64,000 bases of DNA from Luzula sylvatica (lineage: Eukaryota; Streptophyta; Magnoliopsida; Poales; Juncaceae), in assembly GCA_946800325.1 (NCBI GenBank), contig OX326958.1, positions 26,514,914 through 26,578,913 of the forward strand, given 5' to 3'. Position numbers and translations under genes: made by a program. The first letter of the stretch is position 1. Every line of letters begins with the position of its first letter. A model generated the notes under the pieces. The model was given only the letters and a program-made list of their open reading frames with translations, did no database searches and was not told where the DNA came from. Of the stretch, positions 1-11,786 are shown piece after piece.

Positions 1-393
1 ACCCTAAAAAAAAATATTTTCCTAAACAATCTTAAAACCTAAATTAGAAACCCTAAATCCAATTTAAAAAGCAAACGAAATTCGAAATTCGAAATCCTAA
101 ACAATCTTAAAACTCTAATTTTAGAGAAAAATTTACCTTACTAAATCGCAAACGAAATCCTAACTCCAAATCGCACAAATCGATTCTAAAAAATCAAAAT
201 TGAAACATACAATAGTTATATAATACATAATACCAAATTTTAGCAATATTTTAGAACAAAAAAAAAATGAAAATACCATACCTTACTCCAAATCGGCGAG
301 AGAGAGAGAGGAAGATTCGGGAGAGAGAGGGGGAACAAAAATGGCGAAATCAGGAGGGAGAGGGAAGAAACAGCACTGCATAGGCGTGGGAAA
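1..393. other. AT-rich sequence, no gene seen
   Basis: AT-rich sequence with scattered CCCTAAA-like words near the left edge and a short GA-rich stretch near 297-330. The CCCTAAA words are too degenerate to be telomere. No supported gene. Confidence 0.5.
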
Positions 394-571
394 ATTGGCG
401 GAGTTTGAGATGCCGCCAATTTGTGCAGTGGTGGAGTTTGAGATGCCGCCAAATATTTAATTTCGTTAAATTCCCGATAACAGGTTTGGTGAGGTATTAA
501 GTGCTTAAAAATTGGCGGAGTTACGGATGCCGCCATTTTTATATTTTGGCGGAGTTACAAAGTCCGCCTTT
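394..571. repeat. Four-copy short repeat with GGCGGAGTT / GCCGCC arms
   Basis: Four imperfect units begin with GGCGGAGTT or GGTGGAGTT and the first three end with GCCGCC (about 394-420, 430-453, 510-538); the fourth, 545-571, ends GTCCGCC. Each unit has a short inverted GGCGG/CCGCC pair that could fold. A weak open frame on the minus strand only reflects this repetition. Probably part of an unidentified transposon. Confidence 0.5.
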
Positions 572-654
572 GTGTATTTTTGGAATTAAGTTCCAGACGT
601 GTGTATTTTCGGGATTATTTTAAAAAACCTGTGTATAAACAGTAATCTGCCTTT

Positions 655-728
655 ATTCTACTTATATGATCTTTCGAGTTCGCTTAATTTAATTTTTGTT
701 TGAGTTTATGCATTAATTAAATGCACCG
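655..728. other. Relic resembling the 3' flank of the RTM2-like gene at 20.1-21.2 kb
   Basis: This stretch resembles 21300-21375, just downstream of the long RTM2-like gene. Both have TTCTA-TTATATG, TCTTCGAGTT or TTTCGAGTT, GCTTAATTT and TTATGCATTnATTAAATGCAC in the same order. I see no coding remnant beside it. It suggests a former family member or a dispersed copy of the 3' flank. Confidence 0.4.
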
Positions 729-937
729 GATTGGGATGCTCCTTCTTTGGTGTTATTCTTTGACTTTCTCACACTTAACTCGTTACATCTTGTCAATGGG
801 TCCGGTTGGTTAAGTGTAAGACAAAAAAAACATATATTATGAGAGTTTCTGAATTCAATCTATATTGACATCAAATGAATGAAAAACATATGAATCTTCC
901 TCATTTATTATAAAAATAAAAACTCGTTACACCTTAC

Positions 938-2476
938 GTAGCTGTTCGGCTACCTGGAAGAAGAACGGAATAGTGGAATAGATGGTTAATTCCAGCCGAA
1001 CAGAGGTAGAAGTAAATGGAATAAGCATGGATTTATGGAATATTTTTTCTTCCAAGGGGGTGATGGAATTGTCTTATTCCATGGAAGAAGCACAATTTTG
1101 AGACGAAAATACCCCTTCTTATTCCAACTAATGCTTACGTGGCAAATCAAAACATTTTTTCACAGCCCCTCTTTCCTTCTTTCTTCTTTCTCTTGCTCCA
1201 TGGCCGAGATAAAATCGCCTGCTTTCTCCGGCATATTTCCGACAACCCTTTCTTGAAATCACGAGTTTGAGATATGAAAAAGTCTGGATTCGTATTTCTA
1301 TTTCCAAAGAGATCCATTTTGCCGTAAGAAAAATTGGTTATGAAAAAAAAAGATATCTAGGTCGGATGATATTTTGGTCACAAATCTTTGCTCTTTTGTC
1401 ACTAGATCTCGATTGGATAAAGGCTTATGAAGCAAGCGATGCTACAGAGTTAAGGTTTGTTATTGATAGTCAAATTTTCAGTGTTTTTTTCAATTTAATT
1501 CTTCCAAGTAGTGTCTGAATTTATTTGAACCATTCAATTTTATTCTCTGAAAATAGTGTAATGATCTCTTATTAGTTATTAGGGTTTTGGGCTCATCTCA
1601 TTTTGAGCCAGTAGATCTGATCAAATATTTAGAAATAATTACTCGCGTGGAACATCGCTTTCCTGACTTACGACCTGAGCAAGGAATTTCCCCAATTGGG
1701 ACTGAATCATAGGAAGGGGAGAATAATTACGAAGAACGAATTGAACAAAGATGGTAATTTTGATTTTTTTACCTTGTAATGATTTAAATCTAACTTGGTT
1801 TGGTATATCCTAATTTTAGGCTCGGGGTAATGCTGCCTCTAATCCATTGAATACCCTATGTGGTGAGTGTTCAATTAGTCTACTATTTTTTTGGTCTACT
1901 CGATTCAATTGATTTGTTAATTGAGTTTCTATTTAAATTTTTTATGTAGGAATGTTACAAATGTATCAAGCCTCTCCAAAATTTCTTAGAATGCATCTTA
2001 TGGGTTTTTTTGGTCTGGTACCAGTTTGTGGTACCGACGTTTTATTTTTGTTTGTTTATACTCGATGGTTCAATATCAATCTGTTATATCAATCCCATTC
2101 TTCTATTATGTGTCTTTTGGAATGATCATTTACTCATTTTATTATTACTTTATTTTGAGTTTTGAAATAATTTTGTTATCTTTCTATTTAGTAAAGCTTG
2201 TGAGTTGTGTGTATGATATGTGTCTTCAATATCAATTTGATTATTTGAAATATATTATTTATATTTATTTTATTTGTTTTTCTTTTTATGTAAATGGGAA
2301 AGTATATATAATCAGTTAAAACTAATATAAGGGTATTTTGGTCATTGATATTTTTTGTATTAGTTTATTCAATTTTCTTCTTTCATTAACATGCCGAACA
2401 TACTTGGAATAAAATGGAATTGTTGACTAGTCGCTCTTCCATTATTCTTCTATTCCACGTGTTGCCGAACGGCCCC
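938..2476. mobile_element. Candidate non-autonomous TIR DNA transposon
   Basis: The ends are related inverted repeats: GTAGCTGTTCGGCTAC on the left and, read in reverse complement, GGGGCCGTTCGGCAAC on the right (12 of 16 positions match). Further inside both ends are rich in GGAATAG and GGAAGAA words. TAC flanks both sides, a possible 3-bp duplication. The interior has no recognisable transposase. The ends resemble PIF/Harbinger-like elements, whose usual duplication is TWA, so the class is uncertain. Confidence 0.4.
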
Positions 2477-2479
2477 TAC

Positions 2480-3339
2480 ATGTCCAGTTTATATGTTCCA
2501 ACTATACAGTGCTACTAGCTTGACGTGACTGACCTTGAAACCTATTATTATTCACAACTCATGTCCTAGCTATTTTTGTCTCCTCATCTTTCTATTCAGA
2601 TCCATATCCGTGATGATTTGCCTACGTTTATCTACCGCTCGACACGTATACTTGACCGCCAACAATATATCTCTCTCTACTTAACAATCATTGAACTTGA
2701 CCGTCAACGATATGTTTATCAAAGAAACGGAGCATATGACGCCTATAATGATAACTATATCTATGTCCTTAACCAAAGCACTTCTTCAATCGAGAAGTTG
2801 ACAGTCGCTCAAGTCAGAATTATGAATAAGACACCTTCAATTACGTTCAAAGCCTTCCATTTTAATGTGTTATCACTACTTGCATGCCATTAAGTAGTTC
2901 AATTTCATCAATCACTTAAGATTGAAGCATAAATTATATTATCTTTTATTCATGTACAACATGAAATTATAATATTCATTTTTGAATCTTTCTAAATGGT
3001 CAAATGGTTGGATGAATTGTGATAATTTTAATTAGTGCGTCAATCTAGTTGGAAGTTTTAGGAATTCTTTATGATTGTGATGTATATTTATGGGGTTTGA
3101 TATAGTGCCCCATGAATCAAAATAACATCCATCAAGACATCAGCATGACATAATGGATCAATTGGTTTGTAGTTTTAAAAATCTTATGTAAAAAAAAAAT
3201 TCGGATCCATTTAAATGGCCCGACGGATTGACTAGCATGGCGGATTGATAGGTACAAATCTGGATTTCTATATATACCCCAAACACTAAGTTTCTCTCTC
3301 CTCTCTCTCTCATTCCCAATCGCAAATCGTTGTTTTTGA
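2480..3339. other. Intergenic, nothing convincing
   Basis: AT-rich sequence. An open frame of about 105 codons at 2576-2893 (+) has no recognisable domain and no splice or promoter context, so I do not call it. CT-rich at 3291-3312. Confidence 0.4.
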
Positions 3340-3735
3340 CTGTTTTTGGTTTTTTGCTTCGATTTTTCATTCGATTTTTTGTTGTTGTGATTTTTAGGAG
3401 TTATGGGGGCATCGAAATCATTGTCTTTAACTATTTGTTTTACTAAAATGACAGTTTTTGACTGAAATTGACTTTTTTTTTGCTGAAATGGACTGTTTTC
3501 CACTGAAATCGAGTGTTTTTTTACTTAGATTGATTGTTTTTTCGTTGAAATCGACAGTTTTTGCTGAATTGGCCGTTTTTGGCTGAAATTGACCGTTTCT
3601 GCATAAATATAAGGTTTTAGCTGAAATCAATTGTTTTTTGGCTGAAATTGGTTGTTTTTCGCTGAAATTGACTGTTAATTTGCTTTAATGGCCGATGTTC
3701 ATTTGAAATTAACTGTTAATTCACTGTAGAATAAT
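3340..3735. repeat. Degenerate minisatellite, GCTGAAATTGACTGTTTT-like unit
   Basis: About a dozen imperfect copies of a 20-27 bp unit of the form (G)CTGAAATTGACxGTTTTT lie in tandem. Unit length varies and all copies carry substitutions, so this is an old array. Open frames on the minus strand here are repeat artefacts. Confidence 0.7.
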
Positions 3736-3857
3736 ATAATTTTTGCTAATCATATTGCTAATTACCTTGATTTGATTGATTAAAATACATCGGAATAAAA
3801 AAAATACATGTTAATTAAGTATGATGTATCACATGAATTGACAATGGATCATCTAAA

Positions 3858-4391
3858 TGAAGGAAATACAGTTACAGATCAACTAGTAGATTGTACAAAT
3901 GAGGGTAGATGAACGTACGCGTTCGTCGGAATGATTGGATGCATTATAAGATTATGCAAATCTGACAGAAATTACATAGTCCGACATGATGCACCATCTG
4001 GTCCGTCATGACGCACAGTAATGTATTTATGTGTAGGCCAATATGTGATTATACCATCGTGACGCACCATCCAGAGCGTCATGACGGTGGTGCGTCATGA
4101 CGCACAGTCATGTTCGTCATGACGGAACACAATTGTAACGGCTAAATCTAGTACTCGTGACTCGTGCGTCATGACGCACGTGATCCAAATTCTGAATTAG
4201 CAGTTTTGATACTCATTAATACCCTATTAATGGAGGTTTTGATTATAAGATCTGAGTAATTTGTTTCTCTCTCTCTGCCCATTCTACAGATCTAGAAAAA
4301 AGAGAAAACTTGTGAGATAAGTTGAGAGAGAGCTCCATTGGAGATTGTGAGAATTTTGAGCAAGTTTGTAGCAAATTTTAGGGGAATTTGC
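3858..4391 (+). mobile_element. LTR-A, 5' part, interrupted by a copia insertion
   Basis: It starts TGAAGGAAATACAG, the same start as the complete 927-bp solo LTR at 7860-8786 read on the minus strand, and follows it through GGGGAATTTGC. There it is cut by the copia element. The remaining 3' part resumes at 12812 after a duplicated TTTGC. The U3 part contains five CGTCATGACG palindromes (4004, 4077, 4093, 4115, 4167). Rejoined length is about 934 bp, matching the solo copy. No polypurine tract precedes it and no primer site follows it, so it was probably already solo. Confidence 0.85.
4004..4180. promoter_or_regulatory. Cluster of CGTCATGACG palindromes in LTR-A U3
   Basis: Five perfect 10-bp palindromes CGTCATGACG start at 4004, 4077, 4093, 4115 and 4167. 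Two sit inside longer perfect palindromes: 16 bp at 4090-4105 and 18 bp at 4163-4180. With a sixth lone site near 4060 this gives eleven TGACG half-sites, counting both strands. TGACG is the core of as-1-type elements bound by TGA-class bZIP factors. A stress-responsive LTR enhancer is inferred, not shown. Confidence 0.55.
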
Positions 4392-4455
4392 TGAAAAAAA
4401 TACAGTTTCGGAACAACCGTAAAAGTAATAATATGATGCCGGATAATTTCCTTCA
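4392..4455 (+). mobile_element. 5' LTR of element B, deleted to 64 bp
   Basis: The first ~35 bases match the start of the 3' LTR at 11787 (AATACAGTTTCGGAACAACC shared). The last 17 bases (CCGGATAATTTCCTTCA) align with the 3' LTR terminus (CGGGATGATTCCCAACA) at 12 of 17 positions. The ~960 bp between these parts in the 3' LTR are missing, including U3 promoter, CT repeat and GC-rich U5. It directly abuts the primer-binding site, so it is the true LTR position. Confidence 0.75.
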
Positions 4456-4456
4456 G

Positions 4457-4468
4457 TGGTATCAGAGC
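4457..4468 (+). other. Primer-binding site, initiator tRNA-Met type
   Basis: TGGTATCAGAGC, the classical plant LTR-retrotransposon primer site complementary to the 3' end of initiator tRNA-Met. It lies one base after the CA end of the shortened 5' LTR. Confidence 0.95.
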
Positions 4469-6249
4469 AAGCGCTGAGATTCGAGGGTCGAATCATAGTC
4501 GTATATTCGATATACGCACGGGTTATCAAAGTTCGTACCCGTTTGCATGATGCTAGATATTTAGAACGTCAATTTTGTTAAAATCACAAGTGGAATTCAT
4601 TAGAGATCAATCAAAAGTTGATTGAGAGTATCTAGGAATGATCGTGAAAAGGTTTCATGATTTATCGTTTTGAAAACGAGCAAAAACGAAAGAAACGGCG
4701 AAATCTGCAGAAAATCAGCATTTCTGCCGCCCCGGAGGCAGTTTTTGGCGCCCCGGGCAAGGTTTTCTCGCGCCCAGGGGCCTATGCGTTACAACGGATG
4801 GGACAGTCCGTTATAACGGACCCCCCCTCTGGATGCTGTTTTTGTTTTCGCGATAACTTTGGCTACGAAGCTCGAAATTTTGAGTTCTTTATATCGATAA
4901 AATCAGCATCATTCATACTTGCATATAAAATGATTATTAAATGTTAATAATCAATAAAATCTTGTGATATTGATATAATTAGATTATGTCAAAATTCAAC
5001 ATGCATTGGCATGATCCCTCATATTATTTAAGTCATGGAAATGTCTTTCATATTCACAACCACTATGTTCGGTATTACGTCTCACATAGGTTAAGGCCAA
5101 AACCGACATGGGTTATTGTAGCTATCGACGGGATGGCAAGCATTAAATAAGGACTGATAAGGGTTAAGGCCAAAACCGACTTATTAGTAGTTTATTTGAA
5201 CGATACGATGAGTATGGTTGTGACGTAACCGTTCAAGCCAAATAAGGATTAAGGCCAAACCCGACTTGATTGGAGTTCGGGACATAGATAGGATGCACAC
5301 ACGGAAATGAGATTGTATATTATACGATCCATCACCGAAATCCTATCAAGGTTCAAGAGTCGCATTGGATGCGATTGGATATAATCCTACCTAAATAGCG
5401 AGATCCCACCCGTCTGCCAAAGCAACTTGTGGGAGGATCGTGATATATGGGTCTTGGGTGTTATGAACTTGGAGTCCCGTATCGGTATGAGGGTTACCGA
5501 TTCTATAAAATGACACTTTCATATAATCATCATATAAGCATATAGATTAAGTACACACGGTTAGGAGCTTAATCTTCATCATCCGTTTAGAATTATGTTT
5601 TCTAGCAACACCAAATATATCGATGAGATCGATATGATCGATGGCTTTTGGGCCGGAATTACCGTAATTAACCTTGATAGTCAAAGAATAGTTCTTAGAC
5701 TTAAAGGAACGTGTTGGACACGAAAATGGTAGATTCATGGCTCGAGGCTTTGGCTTTAGAGAAAGCCGGGTTCGATAAACTTTAAGAAGAAATCGAACGA
5801 TATTACGTGCCTTGTGGTGGCATGTATAGACGCAAATTTCTCAAGATTGTTTTGAGAATTCGGGTGTATATGAAAGTAAAACGAACACTCAAGAAATAGT
5901 TTCAAGAGCTAGAGCGTGTTGAATGGTTCAATGCGGCTCAAAGAGTAGGTTAATTTTGAGACGCCTCATGGGTCTTTGATTAACACTCGTGTGTTGATGG
6001 TACGAGATTTGATCTTCGTGACCTAATATCATATGCATTCGATAGATAAGTCGATCCCGGAGTTGCATGAGATGCGATGTAAATTTGAATAGGAGATGCT
6101 TGGAGTATCCGGGGAATCCAAAGCATAGAGATGCGTGGATGTCCTTGTAATTCAAAGGCGGGATCAAAAGAAATAAATGTCTAAGGGTATTTTTGGAAAA
6201 TGTTTTCCAAACAGAAAGTTCGGACAAGGAGTTGTCCAAACTAATGACT
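4469..6249 (+). other. Leader and gag region of element B, heavily decayed
   Basis: This lies between primer site and integrase relics, where gag and protease are expected. I could not recognise a nucleocapsid zinc knuckle or protease motif. A short GC-rich patch at 4720-4830 holds an inverted pair, GTTACAACGGA and TCCGTTATAAC. No intact frame. Confidence 0.4.
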
Positions 6250-6660
6250 CAAAGAACGGTGAAATCCGAGGAGGATTAAACCTAGAAGTTGATTGCTTCT
6301 TTTGGCGTTGTCGTCTTGGCCATATAAACGAGATACACGTATCTAGATTCCATATGATGGATTGCTAGAATCATCCAAATTAGATTCGATTGATTAATGC
6401 GATACTTATTTATTAGGCAAGACGGCAAAGGGCGTCATTCTCCAAATGTTGGAGAAAGATCCAACAAATTATTGGAAATTACATTAAGATGTAAAAGATC
6501 CGATAAATTCCGAGGCAAAGGAGGCTATCGATATTTTGTTACGTATACGGACGGTTAAAGTAGATACGGTAATATATGTTTGATGCGTGCCGAAGCGGAG
6601 ACTTTTGAAAGGTTCAAAGAGTTTCAAAAACAAAATACAAAATCGACTTAGCAAGAAAAT
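6250..6660 (+). pseudogene. copia GAG-pre-integrase and integrase core relic
   Basis: Around 6290-6360 one frame reads a CRLGHINE motif typical of the GAG-pre-integrase zinc-binding segment that precedes copia integrases. At 6519-6625 another frame resembles the integrase catalytic core (GYRYFVTYTDG, stop, SRYG, then FERFKEF), interrupted by an in-frame stop. The two parts are out of frame. Continuity resumes after the hAT insertion with an MFWGYALETAA-like segment at 7525-7560, typical of the integrase C-terminal side. Confidence 0.8.
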
Positions 6661-6818
6661 CAAAGCCCTTTGATAGGATCGAGGAGGCGAGTATTTGAGC
6701 TACGCACTTCGATAGGATCGAAGAGGCGATATTTGAGTTATGAGTATTGATGATCATTTATGATTGTGGAATCGTTTCACGATTATCTTCATTTCGGAAC
6801 ATTGAGATGTATTCGAAA

Positions 6819-7450
6819 CAGTGTTGTAAAAGACGGAAAACGGTACCGAACGGTCCGGCACCGTTTTAGTGTTTTACCCGTAAAACGGTTAAAAACAGTT
6901 AAAAACGGTTAAGTCATAATACATTAAAATATCATCAAAATACAACAAAATACAATAAATATCATCAAAAATATCATCTCAAATAAAAACATCACGAGTT
7001 ACGCAAAATCAGCATAAAAACAGCACCAAATCAGCATAAATTAGACAAAATCAGTACAAATTAGTCAAAATCAGCACAAAAACAACACCAAATCAACACA
7101 AAAACAGCACAAATTCATCCAAAACAACACAAATTCAGCAAATTCAGCACGAATTTATCCAAAACAGCACGAATTCAGCAAAAAAACACAAATTCAGCAA
7201 AAGAAAGCACAACTTCTGATGTCAGGCCAAGAAAAGAAAGCCAAAAAAAAAATTAGCCCAAAATTTTTATGCAAAAAACGGTATGTAAAACGGTTGCAAA
7301 ACGTTTTTCAGAAGAAAAAAAACGGTAAAAAACGATAAAAAAACGGTGGACCGTTTTGTTCAACCGTTTTGCAGAAAACGAAACGGTTTGCCACCGTTTC
7401 ACCGTTTTTCACCGTTTTTTTACCGTTTTACACCGTTTTTTACAACACTG
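6819..7450. mobile_element. hAT-like MITE nested in element B
   Basis: Perfect 13-bp terminal inverted repeats CAGTGTTGTAAAA / TTTTACAACACTG. An 8-bp target duplication with one mismatch flanks it (ATTCGAAA at 6811-6818, ATTTGAAA at 7451-7458). Both ends carry many AAACGGT/ACCGTTT subterminal repeats, a usual hAT feature. The interior is A-rich with CAGCACAAA-like repeats and has no transposase. It interrupts the integrase relic. Confidence 0.85.
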
Positions 7451-7859
7451 ATTTGAAAAAAGGAAATGAACGCATGTCAGACATGGTTCGATAAATGATA
7501 AGTTAAACGGATCTCCCAAAAATGTTTTGGGGATACGCCCTTGAGACAGCGGCACTAATGAATGGTTGCATATAAGATATGGACCATAAACCTTCTAATC
7601 GGTACAAAAGACGCCATATGAGATGTGGATCGGAATGGTTCCGAAGTTGTCATTTGTGCGGATTTGAGGATGTGAGTATATTTCGAAATTTATTTCGGTT
7701 AAACTCAATCCCAAATCTGAAAATTGTTCATTTATCATATATCCTTAAGAAAACTAAAGGGTATTAGTTCTAACGTCCCGACGAAAATGAGATTTTCGTG
7801 GCTCGAAGAGATGCCTTCTTGGAGGAGGACATAATGCGCACAAGTTTGGAACTTGATGC

Positions 7860-8786
7860 TGTTGGGTATCGGCGTCACTACTAAGCCCCGCGCAGCGGAT
7901 TGAGAGGCCCGGTCCGACCCGATCCCGAGGACCACGTCGACGACTCGAACGTACGAATCCTAAACTACATGCAACTACCTATGAATATAACTATTATATA
8001 CATAGAAACATACCACGTGAAATTGATCACGGAGACGGGTTGTTCAATTAGTTGCTTGCTTGTTTGCTTGCTTCGATTCCGGCGACACGCACGTCCCACG
8101 CCCGCGCGATTCGACACCTAATTCGAAGCTCCTTTGTCGTATACAACCGGAATTGCTCCGGTTCGTCTCCGACCTTGCTCGACCTTGCTCTCGATTGATC
8201 ACAACAGAGAATCTCAGTTGAGATTCCTCTACTCGTATCCACCTCGAGCTTTCGTCTTTCGGTTGCGGCGAATTCCCCTATAATTCCCACAAACTTGCTC
8301 AAGATCCAATCTCCTTTCTTTCTCTCTTTTCTTGTCTCACAAGAACAAATCTTTATTATGAATGGTTGATTAGAGAGAGAAGAGAAGGTTTCAGATCTTA
8401 TAATAAAATCTGAATTAATGGGTATTAATGAGTATCAAAACTGAAAATCTGGAATTTGGATCACCATGCGTCACGACGCACGATATGGTGCGTCCTGACG
8501 CAAGAGTCACGAGTACTAGATCTAACAGTTATTGCACTGTCTGTCACGACGCACCACCGTCATGACGCACAGTCTTATGCGTCATGATGGTATACTCACA
8601 GATTGGCATATGTAGAAATACATTACTGTGCTTCACAACGCACAACATGGTGCGTCATGACGGATTATGCAATTTCAGTGATATATGCATAATCTTATTA
8701 TGCATCCAATCGTTCCGATGAACACGTATGTTCATCTACCGTCATGTGTACAATCTACTAGTTGATCTGTAACTGTATTTCCTTCA
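7860..8786 (-). mobile_element. Solo LTR of the LTR-A family, reverse orientation
   Basis: A complete 927-bp LTR starts (minus strand) TGAAGGAAATACAG and ends CCCAACA. It is flanked by a perfect 5-bp duplication GATGC (7855-7859 and 8787-8791). No internal retroelement sequence is attached, and copia coding relics resume on both sides. The U3 half (8450-8786) carries TGACG-type palindromes that are partly decayed. The U5 half (7860-8310) is GC-rich and has near copies at 12310-12811 and 12816-13216. Confidence 0.93.
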
Positions 8787-9002
8787 GATGCCATTTATCT
8801 CTATGCGGGCTAGTGGGAGTAGAATAAATCTCGAAAGAGTTCAAGATCTGAAAATGAACATTGTGCCGATGAAAGTTGACATGATCACTTCATCAAGAGT
8901 TGATGAACGCAAGTCCAACACAGAAAGGAATTTTTCATAGATCAAGTAGGCTATATCATAAGCCGATAAATACGGATTTATCATGGCTAATGATGATAGA
9001 TC

Positions 9003-9700
9003 GAAATCATATGATGATTCGATATCCTACAAGGATGCTATGAGAAGTAACGATTCCACATGGCATGGTGTCATGAAATCTGAGATTCAATCCATGCAAG
9101 TTATCAAGTTTGGAACTTGATTTCATCACTTTTCGGGTTAGACCCGTGAAATGTGAATGGGTTTTCAATGTGAAGAACTTACATGGATAGGAATTTGCAT
9201 ATATGCAAAGCGAGGCTCATAGCGAAGAGTTTCAAGTATTTCATAGTCGGACTATGAAGAAACGTTTTCGCATGTTGCCATGCTTTCACATTCTCGAAAT
9301 TCTGCTTGCTATGGTCGCGTATTATGACTATGTGATGTGGCAAAATGGATATCAAAACCGAATTTCTTCACAGAATTTTATGAAAGGATGTGTACTTGAC
9401 ACAACCTTACGGTTTTGTTCATTCATAAGAATCGGGGATATGATATGCACGCTTTATCAATCCATATGATGAATTAGAAAAAGCTTCTCAGAATTGGAAT
9501 ATTCGTTTTATGACGAAGTCATAAACTGTTATAACATTGTCGGAACGAATGAAAACTTTGTGTACACATGAAGTTTAGTGGGAGCCGCGTTATATTTCTT
9601 GTAACGACAAAGGATAGATCTAAGAAGTTCCTCGTTCTATATTATAGCACGTATATCGACATATTGTTAAAAATGATTTTCAACATATAACTCCTTGGAG
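9003..9700 (+). pseudogene. copia reverse transcriptase relic
   Basis: From 9024 one frame reads SYKDAMRSNDSTW, followed in shifted frames by a CEWVFNVKNLHG segment (cf. the KWVFK.K motif) and ILEILLAMVAYYDYVMWQ near 9290-9343, the usual copia RT block ahead of the first catalytic aspartates. A SWNIRF-like block follows near 9490. Several frameshifts and stops separate these blocks, so nothing functional is encoded. Confidence 0.8.
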
Positions 9701-10224
9701 GAGTTAAATTGAAATGTCGAATGGCAGAAATTTTTTGTGGCTTGATGTGAGACATCAAGCAGGGCAAAAATAGAAATGATATGATGCTTTACATTTGATG
9801 TGAGAATCTATTATATCTGTCATGATATGTATGTGGCTGTACGTCGTACATATGAAGCGTCTAATTTATCGTCGATGAAATCCAAGGAAATCACACGAGT
9901 TTGAATGAAATGTGATTACGCGAAACAAACTCTTGTGTGTGTATAATGGTTGTACGGATATATACATAATGGTTATGTATAACTAAATCCATCGGGATTT
10001 GTATTGATAGCGGTGAAGTTTATCCTTGAATACTTTGCAAAAGAATTAAGGATTTTATTTTATCTATAATGGTGTGGAGGACGTGTTGGTTATAAAGAGT
10101 TATAACAATGGCAGTTTCCAAATATTTAGCACGTCCAAATATGTAGCACGACTTTCGATCACAAAGTATGTACATGTTTTGCTTAAAGGAAAACAAGGTT
10201 ATGTGGAAAGGTTCCACATGACCA

Positions 10225-10310
10225 ATAGTTTATGATTCTATTTACGGAGGCGAGTATATTGCTGTTATTAATCGCAAAAGGAAGCGGTATGGATCAAGGA
10301 TACATGACCA
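10225..10310 (+). pseudogene. copia RNase H relic
   Basis: A short EAS/EYIAV-like segment (GAGGCGAGTATATTGCTG at 10246-10263) resembles the EAEYIA motif of copia RNase H domains. It sits at the expected position downstream of the RT relic and is not connected to it by an open frame. A call on motif and order only. Confidence 0.45.
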
Positions 10311-11774
10311 AACTCGAGTAGTCACGAGTTATCGGATTTACGGTTGTGTATTGCGTGAAACGCAATAGTACAAGCCAAAAATGCCGAGGTCACAACCACT
10401 TCTAGCCAATACTAAAAAAATTTCATTTGATCCATGAAATTTTATGAAAAGATGTGATCATAGGTATTGGAAATGTTCCAAACCTTATGAAGATTAACAC
10501 TAGCAGCAACGTGCGGACTCGTTTACAAAACCGCTCTCTTTAGTCGTGCGTGACTGTCATGCGATGACTATGAGTATGGAGATACCTAGAGGAGGAAGAA
10601 AAGAGTAGAGTGTAGTTATCTAATACGATAGTCCTCGCAGGTTATGGGTATGGAGATACCCATAGGTAAACGTTGTATCACCCAAATACTTAATCCATAT
10701 GATTGCATCCCTTTAAAAAATTTGCTTACTTAAATTAATATGCATTCACCTTATATGAAAACTGTGTGCGGGTTGTGTAATATGATTTTTACATGAACCC
10801 TGATTTGAGCTTGTGTGGACGTCGGCATAATTGATGATTATGTGCAGCAAAACCGTCACACCTAAAGTTTCATTTCTAAACATCCCTAGTCGCGGGTCAG
10901 TTTGCTTAAGAGAGAAGCATTTCTATTACAATGGAATAGACTGAACGCGTACACTAGTACGTTAGCTGAGGAGATGATTATGTTTTGCTAATCATGGGAC
11001 AAGGTGCTTGTCGAATCGGGAACGTAGATATATGTTAGGTTACATGTATTGGATATGACCAAAGCCGCGAGACCATGACATGTTTTAGTCATTATAGATG
11101 GACTCGCGACGAGTAGGGTATTAGGTTCTTAACACTTGAGGGGACCATTGATTGCGTTACGTGCGTAACACAATGCTTTGATATGACCTTACGCCTGCTG
11201 TAACAAGGGGCTAAAACGGTCATCATTGGGCATTGTCCGAAACACGGAATTCAATATGAGTCTTCAAGATAGGAATTGTTTATTCCGAAAGGAAGAGATA
11301 TCTCTTAGGCCGCTCGATGAATTGATTAACGAAAACTACGGCCATAGTCAATGATATTAATGGTTAATATCGATTGAAATTGTTAACTCAATTCGGAATC
11401 GAGGAATAATTATAGTTAATCAAAATATAAGGATGACTATAACCATGTCTTTTGATTAACGGATATCGCTAACAAAAGAACTAATAACCGCTTTTCGAGA
11501 TAGGCACAATGATCACAATCATTTTTCGTGTTAACATGGGTAGCCATGATGGAGTGACTAGATCCCGCTCATGGGCTTGTAGTGCCTTGGAAACAGCCTA
11601 CTGCCATCGTTAAACGAACCTACACGGTCACACAACGAGTCGTACTATGTCGGGCTTGATTGCAAGTATTGGCACATAGGATGTGCATGGCTTAGCGTAT
11701 TTGATATGCGGGCTATATTCTCTATGATCGTGTATATTGGATATGCATGAGTACATTTTAGGTAGATCTGAAAT

Positions 11775-11786
11775 TGAGTGGGAGAC
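11775..11786 (+). other. Polypurine tract of element B
   Basis: TGAGTGGGAGAC lies immediately before the TG start of the 3' LTR, as plus-strand priming requires. Copia elements commonly have a GTGGGAGA-like tract here. Confidence 0.7.

Noticed and set aside
1..60. Telomere at the left edge
   Set aside because: CCCTAAA words are isolated and degenerate; no tandem telomere repeat. The same holds for the two AAACCCT units in a FIP2 intron near 32239.
2576..2893. 105-codon frame
   Set aside because: No family resemblance, no gene context, and codon use looks random. Left uncalled.
4657..4947. 96-codon frame after the copia primer site as gag
   Set aside because: No nucleocapsid zinc knuckle or gag motif; composition is leader-like with inverted repeats.
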